This document shows, one piece after another, positions 36,760-45,954 of a stretch of DNA of 64,000 nt. Origin of the DNA: Acanthopleura granulata (Eukaryota; Mollusca; Polyplacophora; Chitonida; Chitonidae); the NCBI GenBank assembly GCA_016165875.1, contig JABBOT010000005.1, positions 26,747,368 through 26,811,367 on the forward strand, given 5' to 3'. Numbering within the stretch: the first letter of the stretch is position 1; the number at the start of each line of letters is the position of its first letter. The position numbers and the translations under genes were made by a program. The notes under the pieces were generated by a model. It was given only the letters and a program-made list of their open reading frames with translations. It did not search any database and was not told the origin of the DNA.

Positions 36760-36992
36760 CTCCTGCACTGGGATTCAGCTTGATGAACCTAATTTCGTAC
36801 AGCAAAATCAAATTTTGGCCGTGGAATATGCCTTGGAGATGGTAGGAAAATCTGCCAAATGGTCTGTTTTTTCAACCAGTCGTGAGCTGTGCGGTCGGAT
36901 ACCTTCGCAACAGAAGCTAGTTTTTTGACGGCGGCAATGCCTCTCCAGTAGCCCTTGGGGCTATACCATATCTTCGCTAGACGAATAGGCAA
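36760..36992 (-). pseudogene. Polinton integrase, N-terminal fragment
   Basis: The minus-strand frame reads IWYSPKGYWRGIAAVKKLA and then WLKKQTIWQIFLP and RPKFDF. This matches the region just before the catalytic core of Polinton (retroviral-type) integrases. A TAG stop at about 36786-36788 interrupts it; the frame continues with VHQAE and then the similarity ends. The DDE catalytic core is absent, so the enzyme is dead. It marks one end of the preserved element. Confidence 0.6.
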
Positions 36993-37306
36993 CTAGTCGG
37001 CCATGATAGTAAGCACCATAAGCAAGGTATTCCAAGAGCCTCCAACAGGCGGCAGCTACAGAGATCTATCGACTTTTGTGCGCTATCAACCAGTACATGG
37101 GCCAGAGGGCCAGGAGTCTTGTTGCGGTAGCACAGTAGTCAACCTCTAGCATCGAGGAGTATATCTCTTCAGGAAAACCCATCATGTGTGATATATATAT
37201 CCAAGTGGTATCTATATAATTATATGGAAAAATAACTCGAGCCTCACTCACTCTGTCTGCCATTACGGCGAGGAGCTCCTACGAGAGTTCAGCACAGCTT
37301 TTTTGA

Positions 37307-37985
37307 TTACTCGGAGAGCTTATAGGCGACCAGCCCAGTTACACCCATCCCAATGAGGATGAAGGCGACTTCGCGTTCTTTTTGGCCCTCTGACGGTGAA
37401 CAGAAATCGCTTTGGACAGGTTTGGGCTCTGTGAGGCTAAGCGTTTTCCCCGTGACCTGAGCGCACTCGCGCATCGCGGCCTCGACATCGCGAAATGTGG
37501 GCTCTGCGTGCCCCTGTCGATGAAGTTCGTCAATAATCCAGTCCATACGCTTTGCTCTTTTTTGAGACCATGCCGCATTTGCCGTCTGGGGCCGCTCTAT
37601 AGCCTTATCGTGGCGTTTACGCTCCGCATCCGGAGCTTCGAAGAATTGAGAAGAAAAGGATACTACCTCAGGAGGCAAGTGCATTTACAAGACCGCCTCC
37701 AGCCATCATAGCCATCGAGGATATTGTTACTCCATAGCATATGCTGGAGTGATCCCCTGTTTAATAAGCATGTCCTTGGTCGCCATCGCGAGGGCCACGT
37801 CCACGACCACCATACCGACATCACGGGGGTTGATGTCTAGCTTCGGAAAGGCACGTCCAATGACCATCTTACCCAATCTGGGATATCCCATAGCGAAGCC
37901 AGATACTGTGATACATCGCGTTTACGAACATCTTACCGTCGGTGGCCGGAGTTGTTGTTATTCCATATGAGAGGGTCGGTGGGAA
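37307..37985 (-). pseudogene. Conserved Polinton protein of unknown function, frameshifted
   Basis: The C-terminal part is an open frame of 125 codons (37684-37307) with a charged middle (ERKRHDKAIERPQTANAAW) and a C-terminal hydrophobic segment (FILIGMGVTGLVAYKL), which suggests a membrane anchor. An N-terminal part lies upstream in another frame (PRDVGMVVVDVALAMATKD near 37830), ends at a TAA near 37732, and a short linker (SMAMMAGGGLVNALAS) lies in a third frame. At least two frame breaks are therefore present. I associate this architecture with a recurrent but unnamed gene of invertebrate Polintons; the function is unknown. Confidence 0.5.
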
Positions 37986-38374
37986 TCTTCAGTTGCTGAG
38001 AAGAGGGGGCTTACAGGTGGCTTGTGCTGTTTTTTTTTTGTAATTTCTATGCAACAGGAAGAGGTACTTTCCTGCTGTTGCCGCTGCGGAGCCACACCAG
38101 GAACACCACTAGCCTCTGAAACAAGCTCTATCCGTTCTGGAGCATCCTGCTGTCGCGAAGCAACAGAAACGCCACGGTGTTGTGATTCCTTGGCTGCCCG
38201 AAGCTGTTCAAGCAGTCGTTCCTGTTTGACCTCTCTGGCGACGGCCCTAGCACGCCCAGCCGCCAACTTCTTCAGGTCTTTCATTTTCTTGTAGACTGTC
38301 ACTCTTTCCACCGGAGGTGTCTCCCCCCGCGGGTTGGCTTGGAGCTGCGAAGGAAGAGTCGGGTTCTCCGCCAT
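37958..38374 (-). CDS. Small basic protein of the virus-like element
   Basis: An intact 138-codon frame begins MAENPTLPSQL and contains a strongly basic, probably helical stretch (KKLAAGRARAVAREVKQERL), then a Ser/Gln-rich tail. No enzyme motif is seen. Basic proteins of this sort may bind DNA or other virion components, but that is inference. It sits between two other minus-strand genes in the same direction. The C-terminus may be altered, since the tail looks like low-complexity read-on. Confidence 0.45.
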   Translation of the reverse strand: MAENPTLPSQLQANPRGETPPVERVTVYKKMKDLKKLAAGRARAVAREVKQERLLEQLRAAKESQHRGVSVASRQQDAPERIELVSEASGVPGVAPQRQQQESTSSCCIEITKKKQHKPPVSPLFSATEDSHRPSHME

Positions 38375-38446
38375 CGTTCATTGTTCGAGGGCACTGTTGC
38401 GCAAATTGACAGTGCCTGGCGGTGGTAAGAGCAGCGGTTAGCGGCG

Positions 38447-38941
38447 CTAGGAACATGCCGTAGCCGTGATAGAGCAAACAGGAAGCACTACTAATCGCAT
38501 GTCCAACAAAGGGGTGGCGCGCAAGCACCGGTGGGTCCTGGGGCGGGATTGCAAAAAACATGCTGTATTTCTCTGTACAATTGTAATGCAGCCTGCCCTA
38601 ATATTTTCGTCATGGCCGCGCTTTGTCTTGCCTTGTATCGGGCTTAGAGCTTCGTCCAACGAATCAATTTGGTCGACGGTCCATGCCTTCCCAAGACACT
38701 GTTTGGCCAGGAGCCCGGCTGTAAGCTTAGCAAGACTTTCACGGTGCAGAAGGGTGAAATTGATAGCACGCGCTTCTGCCTGTTCCCCCAATGTCTCCTT
38801 TTGTTTCTTTTGTCCAGCCGATGGCGCTGATGCTGCATCTTCCCAGATCAGTTCGTCGATTAGTTCGTCCAGTTCGTCTATATTCGCCTGGCGAAAAGTT
38901 TCAATCACAGACAGCAAAGCGCGATATGGACCACTATCCAC
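38447..38941 (-). CDS. Unknown protein of the virus-like element, tandem copy 1
   Basis: A 164-codon frame with an acidic N-terminal region (NIDELDELIDELIWEDAASA) and a helical middle (EQAEARAINFTLLHRESLAK). The middle is repeated with changes in the neighbouring frame at 38905-39160, which shows local duplication. The C-terminal 40 residues have no clear character and may be out-of-frame read-on. No family is recognised. Confidence 0.4.
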   Translation of the reverse strand: MDSGPYRALLSVIETFRQANIDELDELIDELIWEDAASAPSAGQKKQKETLGEQAEARAINFTLLHRESLAKLTAGLLAKQCLGKAWTVDQIDSLDEALSPIQGKTKRGHDENIRAGCITIVQRNTACFLQSRPRTHRCLRATPLLDMRLVVLPVCSITATACS

Positions 38942-39165
38942 CGAGCTCTAATATATTCACATGCAGCCCATACGATCACACCAAAGGTGATTATTTGCAA
39001 CAGCCAGCTGATGTTAAGCAACAGAGCTTCCCACATCTGTCTGGCCTGGTCCCCCACTGTAAGTTCAGCAAGCCTTTCAATGTGCAGAAGCGTGAAATTG
39101 ACAACACGCGCTTCTTCCTGTTCCTGCAATGTCTCGTTCTGTTTCTTTTGTCCAGCCTACAGATT
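38905..39165 (-). pseudogene. Unknown membrane-like protein, tandem copy 2
   Basis: The frame reads EQEEARVVNFTLLHIERLAE, which is paralogous to the middle of the neighbouring copy at 38447-38941. It then has a hydrophobic segment (ISWLLQIITFGVIVWAACEY) that looks like a transmembrane helix. The 5' end is cut by the SINE insertion, so the start is lost. Confidence 0.45.
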
Positions 39166-39171
39166 ATTTGG

Positions 39172-39442
39172 GGTGGGGGGTTCGTGGCTCAGGCGGTTGC
39201 CCTGTCGCAGCACAATGACCGAAGCCTAACACCAAAAACAAATGCGGTCGCTGTGAGTTCAAGGCCAGCTCATGGTGGCTTCCTCTCTGGCCTTGCGTCT
39301 GTCAGCAACCTGCGGATGGTCGTGGGTTTCCCCGGACACTGGCCGGTTTCCTCCCACCTCAATGCTGGCCACCGTCGTATGTATGAAATATTCTTGAGTA
39401 CGGCGTAAAACACCAATCAAATAAATAAATAAATATTTGTAG
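39172..39442 (+). repeat. tRNA-derived SINE inserted in the virus-like element
   Basis: Complete from a tRNA-like head ('gttcgtggctcaggcggttg') through 'gtgagttcaaggccagctc' and 'gaaatattcttgagtacggc' to '(aaat)n'. It interrupts minus-strand viral reading frames, so it inserted after the element. No convincing target-site duplication was seen by eye. Confidence 0.9.
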
Positions 39443-39489
39443 GGAAAAGTGGAACAGCCAGCTGATGTTAAGCAATAGAGCTTCCCACA

Positions 39490-40118
39490 TTATAGCACGT
39501 GATATGCAGCCGGCTGATCACTCTTCAACAGACACTTGGCATGCTTTGTTTCGGCCTTCTGCTGCCGTACTCTGGCCCGCAGTTCCGGAGGGATCACATC
39601 ATCTCCTCGGAGGCATTCTTCAAACGAGTCCCTGCCTTTGCAGTATAAGATGACCACCCAGCGCGTCTGCTCGCTGCGATCCTTCAATACTGAGTTATAT
39701 TTCTGGGTAAGTATACAGACGCTTTGGTGCGCGTGTCGGCCTGAGAAAGCCATTTCAGAGAGCATGTCTCTTTGGTCAGCGCCTTTGAAGCCGAGCAGTC
39801 GTCAATGATATATAGGGTTTGCGTGCCTGGGAACAGCTGGTAGAAGGCACGGAGGTAGTCATGGAGCTTTTCACCTTGGTCTACGACATAGACTGCTGGG
39901 TCGGTCTACACTCAGGGACACTTTTGATACAGCCGATTGTTCCGTATAGTGGGACACAGGAAAACAATGTGTTGAAACAAGCCCCGACAGGGACCCTCCA
40001 GGGACTTGAGTGTGAAAACGGTTTTCCCGCACCACTTAATTCCGCAGATAATCACCGAGTGGAGGTCCCCGGGCCAGGGGCCCGCAGTATTAGTACAGCG
40101 CTGAGAGGAATCGGCCAT
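39490..40118 (-). pseudogene. Polinton DNA-packaging ATPase (FtsK/HerA type), frameshifted
   Basis: In family terms this P-loop ATPase drives genome packaging into capsids. The ATG at 40118 overlaps the end of the capsid-like gene by 29 bases. Walker A is visible as GIKWCGKT near 40040, preceded by VIIC. Walker B with its acidic pair is LYIIDDCSASKAL near 39800. The downstream sensor-like region reads SGRHAHQSVCILTQKYN near 39720. These motifs lie in different frames: one break falls between Walker A and B (stop near 39912) and another just after Walker B (near 39765). The order and spacing of motifs are those of the family, at roughly 210 codons. Confidence 0.75.
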
Positions 40119-41332
40119 CCTGGATGTTGGGCTGGGCGTCCATAACATCGTAAAAGTAGATGTTCAAAGCTCCCACCGCCTCGGCCGTTTTCGTGATCTG
40201 AATGGTGACCCCCTCTCTGGCGATCTCGACGGACGGCCCGCTCCCGTGTAGCTGGTCGTCGTCCATAGACCGGAGGTCCAGGCACAGACGGTACTTAGTG
40301 GTTAAGGAGTCTCCAAGGTACACGTCCGCCAGCGGTAGGTCTTTAGCGATCAAGGCTACCTCGGTATGGCGCTTGAAGCCCGTTGCAAAGAACTTCCTTG
40401 CCTGATCCTACTGCTGGTATCAGATCCCCTCTATTGTCATCTCTACCTGGTTATTTTGGGGTTATCGAAAGCCTTGGTGTTCCGCCGGAATGCCGCGGCT
40501 GGGTCCTCGAAGAGCATCGACATGCCTTTTTTACTGCGCTCAGGTACGTTGAGGTCGATGTTCCAAAATGTATCGTTCTTATCGGGGCTGGTTTTGCGGT
40601 ACCGGAGCACGCGGTCGGACAGTATTGCCGGTCGGACGACGTAATGATTAAGGATCAGCAGGGCGCTCGTGCTGGGTGATCATGTCGAACTCGAGGCTGA
40701 TGTTCTCGATGGTGTAACTGGCATCGGCGTCATCTGTGGCCCGGATTATGCGACTGTAGTCCTTGAAGGTTACCTCGTATTCGAGCCTGTCCCTCAGGGC
40801 AGACTGGTAAAATTTTATATGGCTCTTCACCCAGTGGATGTCGGGGGGGGGGGGTGTATTATAGGTTGTCATAGGCCACTGCAACGGCTACGTGTTCGGC
40901 TACATCCTGGTCTTTATTGTCAGCCCCGATCCGGATTCGGGTGACATTCTTGTTGCGGCTTGTGTAGATGCCCTGGTACTGGGAATTCTTTCTCTCCCAG
41001 ACCGTCTTCTAAAGTTTCATGTAGCAATGGTAGACGTCGCTGTCATCTATCGACATCACCTCATTGCCGCTGATCTTGATCGTTGTCTTCTGGGCCACTT
41101 TTCGTTTGGCATCAGTCGAGGGCAGGGAGATTGTGAAAGCAAGTCTCGTGGTCCCAGGGACAATGACGTCGTAGATGCCAAGCTTTGGAAACGAAGCAAG
41201 AAGCTGTTGGTCCTGGTCGATCGTACTGGGGTTGTTCGTCACCACGACCAACTTGCGGACACCCTTGAACCCACAGGGAGTTCTCCAGCAGGAGTAAGGA
41301 TTAGCCTTTCGTCCGTATACATTTGAAGTCAT
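40090..41332 (-). pseudogene. Polinton major capsid protein-like gene, multiply frameshifted
   Basis: The probable ATG is at 41332 (MTSNVYGRK) and the final stop at 40090-40092. Similarity-bearing segments lie in successive frames: 41332-41009 (including VPGTTRLAFTISLPS and KISGNEVMSIDDSDVYHCY), 40884-40648 (including SALRDRLEYEVTFKDYSRII and SYTIENISLEFDM), about 40640-40440 in a third frame, and 40353-40090 (LDLRSMDDDQLHGSG). I associate this protein with the family annotated in invertebrates as 'F54H12.2-like', found in Mavericks beside the packaging ATPase; a capsid role is family inference. At least three frame breaks are present, one of them at a 12-G tract (40843-40854). It starts 39 bases from a divergent + strand gene. 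Confidence 0.65.
40843..40854 (+). repeat. Homopolymer G12
   Basis: Twelve guanines lie in the capsid-like gene, read as proline codons on the minus strand. It coincides with a change of reading frame and could be a mutation or an assembly error. Confidence 0.9.
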
Positions 41333-41371
41333 GGCTATTGGATGTTGGGCCGGAAATGTTCTATAGCCAAC

Positions 41372-41882
41372 ATGGTCGACTTTGATTTCGAGAACCCAAA
41401 GTTTGACCATGACGATATAGAAGACAATGAAGAGACAGTTCCCATAAATCCCACAGATGATGCTGACATTGGTATCGGAGCCACTGGGACTCATGAATCG
41501 CTGTATGAGGAACTCATCCAGTCAGCGACCTCATCCCTACCCTGGCCGAGACCCAAGTAAGTTTGAGTTCGTTGGCAGACGTTTGCGGTTGAAGGCATAT
41601 CCCGACCTGACGATTGTCAACTGTCGGAGAGGCAAGCCACTCGCACTCTCAACCATAGGCGGCCGGCCTAAAGGGGTGCTGCCATCACAGAAGATCTGGA
41701 GTTCACCGAATAGACCAGGGGGATCCTAAGAAGGCACTACCGGCTCAGGTTGTTGCAGCTATCCAGACCGCCGATAGGATGTTGGGAGAGGGAGGTGCTC
41801 ACCTGGATATTGTCGAGATTCACGACTTAGGCGCGGTCACAAAGAAGGCCGAAAATGCAGTCCAGAGATCCTTGCCACGATG
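41372..41882 (+). pseudogene. Unknown conserved gene of the virus-like element, frameshifted
   Basis: The ATG at 41372 opens an acidic N-terminal region (DFDFENPKFDHDDIEDNEE). The frame ends at a TAA near 41558. The + strand continues in a second frame with a basic stretch (FEFVGRRLRLKAYPDLTIVN) and in a third with a helical tail (ALPAQVVAAIQTADRMLGEG) that ends at a TGA at 41880-41882. Two frame breaks, near 41545 and 41705, are inferred. The stop shares bases with the next ATG (ATGA overlap). No function is recognised. Confidence 0.5.
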
Positions 41883-42431
41883 ACTGACACCCAGCTCAAA
41901 ATGAGCGATATCCGAGGGATGGACCGAATGTTCCAAAGTATCCCAGGCGAACATATGTACAATCTCGCTAAACTCTCAGCCCTCGACGAAGACATCTCTC
42001 ATCAAAAGCATAAACTGGATGAGGCAGAAGCCACAGGTTTTGATGAATTCATTATGAGCCGTATTGCTGAATGGCTTCGTGACCTTCAGGATGAGAGAAC
42101 GGTCCGCCTTGAGGCCGCTCCGGCCACCAGACATGCGCTCCTCTCTCAGATCGACCGCATCCGGGATATCATCGACCGCATCCTTCATGAGGACACAACT
42201 CTTGACGAACACATACGCACCCTGTTCCTCGAGCAACGTATCACAATCGCGTCGATGCTCACTGCGATGGGAATGGTGATATCGGCATTGGTGTTTGCCT
42301 TCACCGGGGTCTCTACAGAGACACTGCCTCCAACACCACGTCAAGAGCCAACCGACAAGGGAGCACCGTCTCTTGGCTCCTCAGCGCGTTCAGGCAAGCT
42401 GGGTGACCGCAAATACTTGGGCTCGCGTTGA
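41880..42431 (+). CDS. Coiled-coil membrane protein of the virus-like element
   Basis: An intact frame of 183 codons starts in an ATGA overlap with the preceding gene. The first 130 residues are charged and probably helical or coiled-coil (for example SQIDRIRDIIDRILHEDTTL). A single hydrophobic helix follows (ITIASMLTAMGMVISALVFA), then a Ser/Pro-rich tail. This suggests a membrane-anchored protein, possibly virion- or assembly-related. No named family is recognised. It converges with the gene at 42450 with only 18 bases between the stops. Confidence 0.5.
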   Translation: MTDTQLKMSDIRGMDRMFQSIPGEHMYNLAKLSALDEDISHQKHKLDEAEATGFDEFIMSRIAEWLRDLQDERTVRLEAAPATRHALLSQIDRIRDIIDRILHEDTTLDEHIRTLFLEQRITIASMLTAMGMVISALVFAFTGVSTETLPPTPRQEPTDKGAPSLGSSARSGKLGDRKYLGSR

Positions 42432-42449
42432 GACCATAGTTGGAATCAT

Positions 42450-43698
42450 CTAGCGTGACCAGATTAGTGCAAACCCGAGGGCGAAGCTAAGTCTTACTGA
42501 TGACAGTTTCTCTTCATCGTACTCTCTCGGTGAAACTGGAGTCCTCGGTGAATTCTTCTCTGGCGCAGCGGGCACTACTGGAGTCGGCAAGGGTACTGCA
42601 GCTGGTTGCGGCTTGACGATGCTTGTCTCCCCGGTCAAAGGTGTGTGAACTATCGATTTTACGTCTCCGCTGTCCCCGATTTCCTGATCTGCTGTGGCTG
42701 TGATGATCTCACTGATTTTTCCGATTCGTAGGTCCATATTGCTTGGCGCCATGCACAGACCCACGCCAAACGCATAATCCACCTTCGAGCGGGTGTACCT
42801 GAGAACGTTCTGGTAACGCTTTATGGCCGAGGGAGGGTCAACAGATCTTGCTATGGCGTCTTCGACATCAGCTATTAACTGCTTCTGCGCGTCAATGAAG
42901 CGCCTACCGTGCCTACTATACTGGTGCTGGTCTGTTCCTGTGGTCCAAGGATTGCCCAGAAATAAGTCGGAATGGTGTTCCACGCCTGCCTGGGTAAACC
43001 CTTCAGATTTATCGAGGATGAAGGTGGCCCAAGCTTGATTTGCCTCGTCGCCTTGCGAGATGAAATGGATGTGGAACTTTTCTGGTGTTCGCTGGAATGA
43101 CATGCGGCTAGGATCGTAGTCGTATTGCGATTTCATGTATCCTGTCATAATAACCCGGTCTAAAACGTGACATAATAATAAACTGCGCCTAGCCCGTAGT
43201 TTCCACTTCTTCTTTGCCGCCAATCTGACACGAAACACGGCGCAAATCCGCTCGTATGCCCTCCTTTTATAGGGTTTGTCGGTCGGACTCCATGCATTGT
43301 GTTGTGGAAGTGGTGCTGTAATCTCCTCCAGAATACGTTGCACTTGATAGCACACGTGGAAGTGTAATACAGAGTTGCTCAGTGTAGTGTCCGCTACGAG
43401 GTGATTCCCCTTTTACACCCCACAACCGGTGGCTCACCATAAGGCGAAATTGAGTTGGTTCTGCCAATAGGCCATCGGTTGCATGTGCGATTTCTCGACC
43501 AATTGGTCGATTTTTGGTAGGGTGTAGCTTCCAAGCACCTTTTGGAAAGTTACGTTGAAACTAATCTGCGAGTAGTTCAGGCTGGGATCTATCACCACGA
43601 TTTCACTCGGCTCCTTAATCTCTTTACTAGAAGAATATATTCCGCCGACATGGTAATGGGTTACCTTCCTATTGAACGAAAACGTTCAAATCAGACAT
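42450..43698 (-). pseudogene. Large unknown protein of the virus-like element, two internal stops
   Basis: The 3' part is an uninterrupted frame of 301 codons (43355-42450). It has a basic N-terminal stretch (YKRRAYERICAVFRVRLAAK), a central aromatic-rich region, a Pro/Ala-rich linker (PQPAAVPLPTPVVPAAP) and a short C-terminal hydrophobic segment (VRLSFALGFALIWSR). The same frame continues upstream to about 43655, broken only by TAA at 43413-43415 and TGA at 43434-43436. The likely original ATG (43698) lies in another frame, so there is also a frameshift near 43660. The start is only 10 bases from a divergent + strand ATG at 43709. Structural role suspected, not shown. Confidence 0.5.
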
Positions 43699-43708
43699 AT
43701 TGCTGAGT

Positions 43709-44360
43709 ATGTTTGTTACACTTAGGGATCTTCAATACGGACGCAATGTTCTTCTCCCAACATGTCTGGACAATCAAGAAGGCCAGTACGAGGTCGCCCT
43801 ACTCGATATAACCTCCTACCCAGACTTGGCGAATATTGGCGCCTACGTACGTTTCAGGTTGAACGATAAGTCGATAGTCGTGCCAAGTGGCTATTACACC
43901 GTCGTACCCTTAACAAACCACTGGTCCAACCTTTAGGTGCTACACTAATACTAAATGAAGACATTGGTCGCGTGTGGGTGGAACTCGCCAAAAAGAATGA
44001 TTAGATCTATTAGATCTAACTGATATCGTGGGATTCTCAAACGGAAGAGAACCCATGGATGGAATAAATGAAGGAGACAATCTACCCAAACTGACGCCTC
44101 ATAGATACATATTTGTCCACCTAGACGAGGTGAGCGCATCCGAAAACATCGCCGTAGTGTCTACCAGTATTGTAAGGGGCTCTACTCTTCTGAGGGTAGT
44201 TCCGATATTCCACGAATGCCTGAACTCCGGGAGGACGGTGGTATTTGCCAATCCACGGTACAAAAGACAGTCGGAGTTTACTGTAACACTGTCAAACAAT
44301 TGTTGTCAACCTGTAGATACGACGTGTTTAAGTGCAACTTTACACATTCGCCGGTGTGAT
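43709..44360 (+). pseudogene. Unknown beta-rich protein of the virus-like element, frameshifted
   Basis: The ATG at 43709 opens 76 codons (MFVTLRDLQYGRNVLLPTCL, then VALLDITSYPDLANIGAYV). The frame stops at 43934. The continuation lies in a second frame (TLILNEDIGRVWVELAKK) and then a third, 44028-44360, with ENIAVVSTSIVRGSTLLRVV and a final TGA. The sequence is rich in predicted beta strands and about 215 codons long overall. That size would suit a single jelly-roll minor capsid protein, but I have no motif to prove it. Confidence 0.45.
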
Positions 44361-44652
44361 GGGTAAATGGACAGATTTCCGCCTTCCAATTCCAGTGAGG
44401 TGTTTATACACGAAAGAAGGTGCCGTCGGCGGGGGGGGGGGGGGCCGGAGAACCACCAAAGTTGAATGAGCTGGCCGATGTGGATATCGAAGCCCGGCAT
44501 ACGCTCCAAAGAATAGGGCATGGAGTCTCGCTAAATCGAGCGATCCCAACTGAGACATTGATCTGGTTGTGGCGACAAACCAGGTGCAATCAGCACAGGG
44601 TGGTGTTGTTCAGAAGGTTTTGAATGATGGTACGGCTTAGCTCTCGTACACG
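44358..44652 (+). pseudogene. Remnant of a small gene of the virus-like element
   Basis: An ATG at about 44358 begins MGKWTDFRLPIPVRCLYTKE in one frame, then meets a 14-G tract (44431-44444). Downstream pieces lie in other frames up to the next gene. The protein cannot be classified. The G tract is the likely place of frame loss. Confidence 0.3.
44431..44444 (+). repeat. Homopolymer G14
   Basis: Fourteen guanines lie inside a small viral reading frame and coincide with loss of that frame. Confidence 0.9.
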
Positions 44653-44655
44653 GCC

Positions 44656-44991
44656 ATGGGAGATGAACTTCGTTTGAGGATACTGCAGGATGGGGTCCAT
44701 GCGATCGGGGGAAGTCCAAATGCAACATTTTACCTAGAAATCAACACAACATTTCGTGAGTTTGACGCGGTTCCCCCGCATTCCATAATCATTCTGGATA
44801 TTACACTGGGTAATAATCCAGTCTCCAGGCTCTTCCACATCCATCCTGGCTTGAAGATCGGGTGGCTGCAAAGGCATGTTGCGAAGGGCGTAATGATCGT
44901 TGTAAAAATGCTTCCGGGAGCAAATCAGGTTGAGATGACGTTAGACAATGTCCAGGCCGCTGCGGCAAAAATGGTGCTGGTGAACCTATAA
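44656..44991 (+). CDS. Unknown small protein of the virus-like element, intact
   Basis: An uninterrupted frame of 111 codons (MGDELRLRILQDGVHAIGG at the start; MTLDNVQAAAAKMVLVNL at the end). It is rich in beta-forming residues with a short helical C-terminus, without signal peptide or transmembrane segment. It lies in the + strand group of genes at the right end of the element. No family is recognised. Confidence 0.45.
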   Translation: MGDELRLRILQDGVHAIGGSPNATFYLEINTTFREFDAVPPHSIIILDITLGNNPVSRLFHIHPGLKIGWLQRHVAKGVMIVVKMLPGANQVEMTLDNVQAAAAKMVLVNL

Positions 44992-45084
44992 ATCCGGGGC
45001 ATGGCGTTCTGTTGAAACGGTTAAGAATAAGTTTGAAACCCATATCGGATTTAGAATTAAACATTCTAAGGGAGTCTAAATAAA

Positions 45085-45690
45085 AATGGCTCAACTGTAT
45101 CCAGCATTAGATCCAGTATTAGATCAATCTGCCCCCCCCCCCGAAGATTCGCACGAGCATAGATAACAACATATTAGTACTCTGAAAAAGAGTTAGAAGG
45201 CGAGAGAGATGCCAGCGGTGCTTTATACAAAAAATACCACAGGACAGTCAACGCAGTTGATGTTATTCATACCATGCTACTCACAGCAAGTATGGGTCTG
45301 GGAGTCGCAGGAGTCGGAGTGTTGTCCACGATCATTGCTGCTTCTATAGCTATAAGCATTGAGGGAGCGGCCTTAGTCTGTAGCCTTCTTAGCAGGGTGA
45401 GAAAGTTTGTAAGCCGGTGCATGTCCGTCAAAAGTAGTAAACCTTCCTGACTGAGATTAAGCTTAATACCATCACAAACCACATGTCTTCAGCGCTGAAT
45501 GGCGGAAAGATTTCGGATACCGAGTTTCGGTTGATACTTAGTGAAGTCGAGAAATACAAAGAAATTGAAACAGCAGATTCGAGCGGGCACAGCACATGAA
45601 TCGATTTCATTAGATAAGAAAACGAAAGACAAGTTAATGCAGCAGGGACTGGACGAGGCTCGAGCGCCCTCATGAAAAAACTATCCATCA
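45085..45690 (+). pseudogene. Unknown membrane-associated gene of the virus-like element, broken
   Basis: An ATG at about 45085 starts MAQLYPALDPVLDQSAPP and runs into an 11-C tract (45132-45142). From about 45194 to 45450 a different frame is open and contains a long hydrophobic stretch (MGLGVAGVGVLSTIIAASIA), then basic residues and a stop. Further pieces follow in other frames (KISDTEFRLILSEVEKYKEI near 45508). The layout, a proline-rich head, charged helix, hydrophobic glycine-rich hairpin and charged tail, is one I associate with Polintons. Function unknown. Confidence 0.45.
45132..45142 (+). repeat. Homopolymer C11
   Basis: Eleven cytosines, read as a proline run, sit where the 5' reading frame of the gene above is lost. 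Confidence 0.9.
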
Positions 45691-45765
45691 ATTAAACTTC
45701 ACGACAGAGAGGTGGGATACGGGAGTTCGATTTACCTGTAGTATTACTCGCAAGTCGGCTATAAG

Positions 45766-45954
45766 ATGTGTCCATCACGCCTATCCAATATACTCACTCG
45801 GACCGCAATTGGGGTCAAGTGTTGGTTAGCTGTATATATTATACACAAACTTTACAACGCTGTACAAGACAAAACAGATGAAATCACCAGACTCAGCTAT
45901 AAAATAAATGACCTAATTGAGTCTGGTAGCCCAGGAATAGCCGGAGAAGGCTGA
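45766..45954 (+). CDS. Small putative membrane protein at the element's right end
   Basis: A short frame of about 60 codons contains a hydrophobic segment (AIGVKCWLAVYIIHKLYNAV) followed by a charged helix (DKTDEITRLSYKINDLIES). It may be a true small gene or the last piece of the preceding broken gene. No family is recognised. Confidence 0.35.
   Translation: MCPSRLSNILTRTAIGVKCWLAVYIIHKLYNAVQDKTDEITRLSYKINDLIESGSPGIAGEG

Larger units (their letters stand above)
38695..39490. repeat. Local duplication inside the virus-like element
   Basis: The segment around 38700-38820 recurs at about 39030-39160, roughly 330 bases on, with close to 90% identity across 'cgtgaaattgacaacacgcg' and 'tttgtttcttttgtccagcc'. 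A further block, 'cagccagctgatgttaagca', occurs at 38999 and again at 39453, next to 'gagcttcccacat'. The SINE at 39176 separates the second pair. Confidence 0.8.

Noticed and set aside
36550..36768. 72-codon minus-strand frame as the rest of the integrase
   Set aside because: It abuts the integrase fragment but shows none of the expected catalytic-core residues.
37412..42344. Many antisense open frames through the virus-like block, e.g. 38791-39408 and 40366-40944
   Set aside because: These are high-GC shadows of genes on the other strand; the recognised motifs lie in the strands annotated above.
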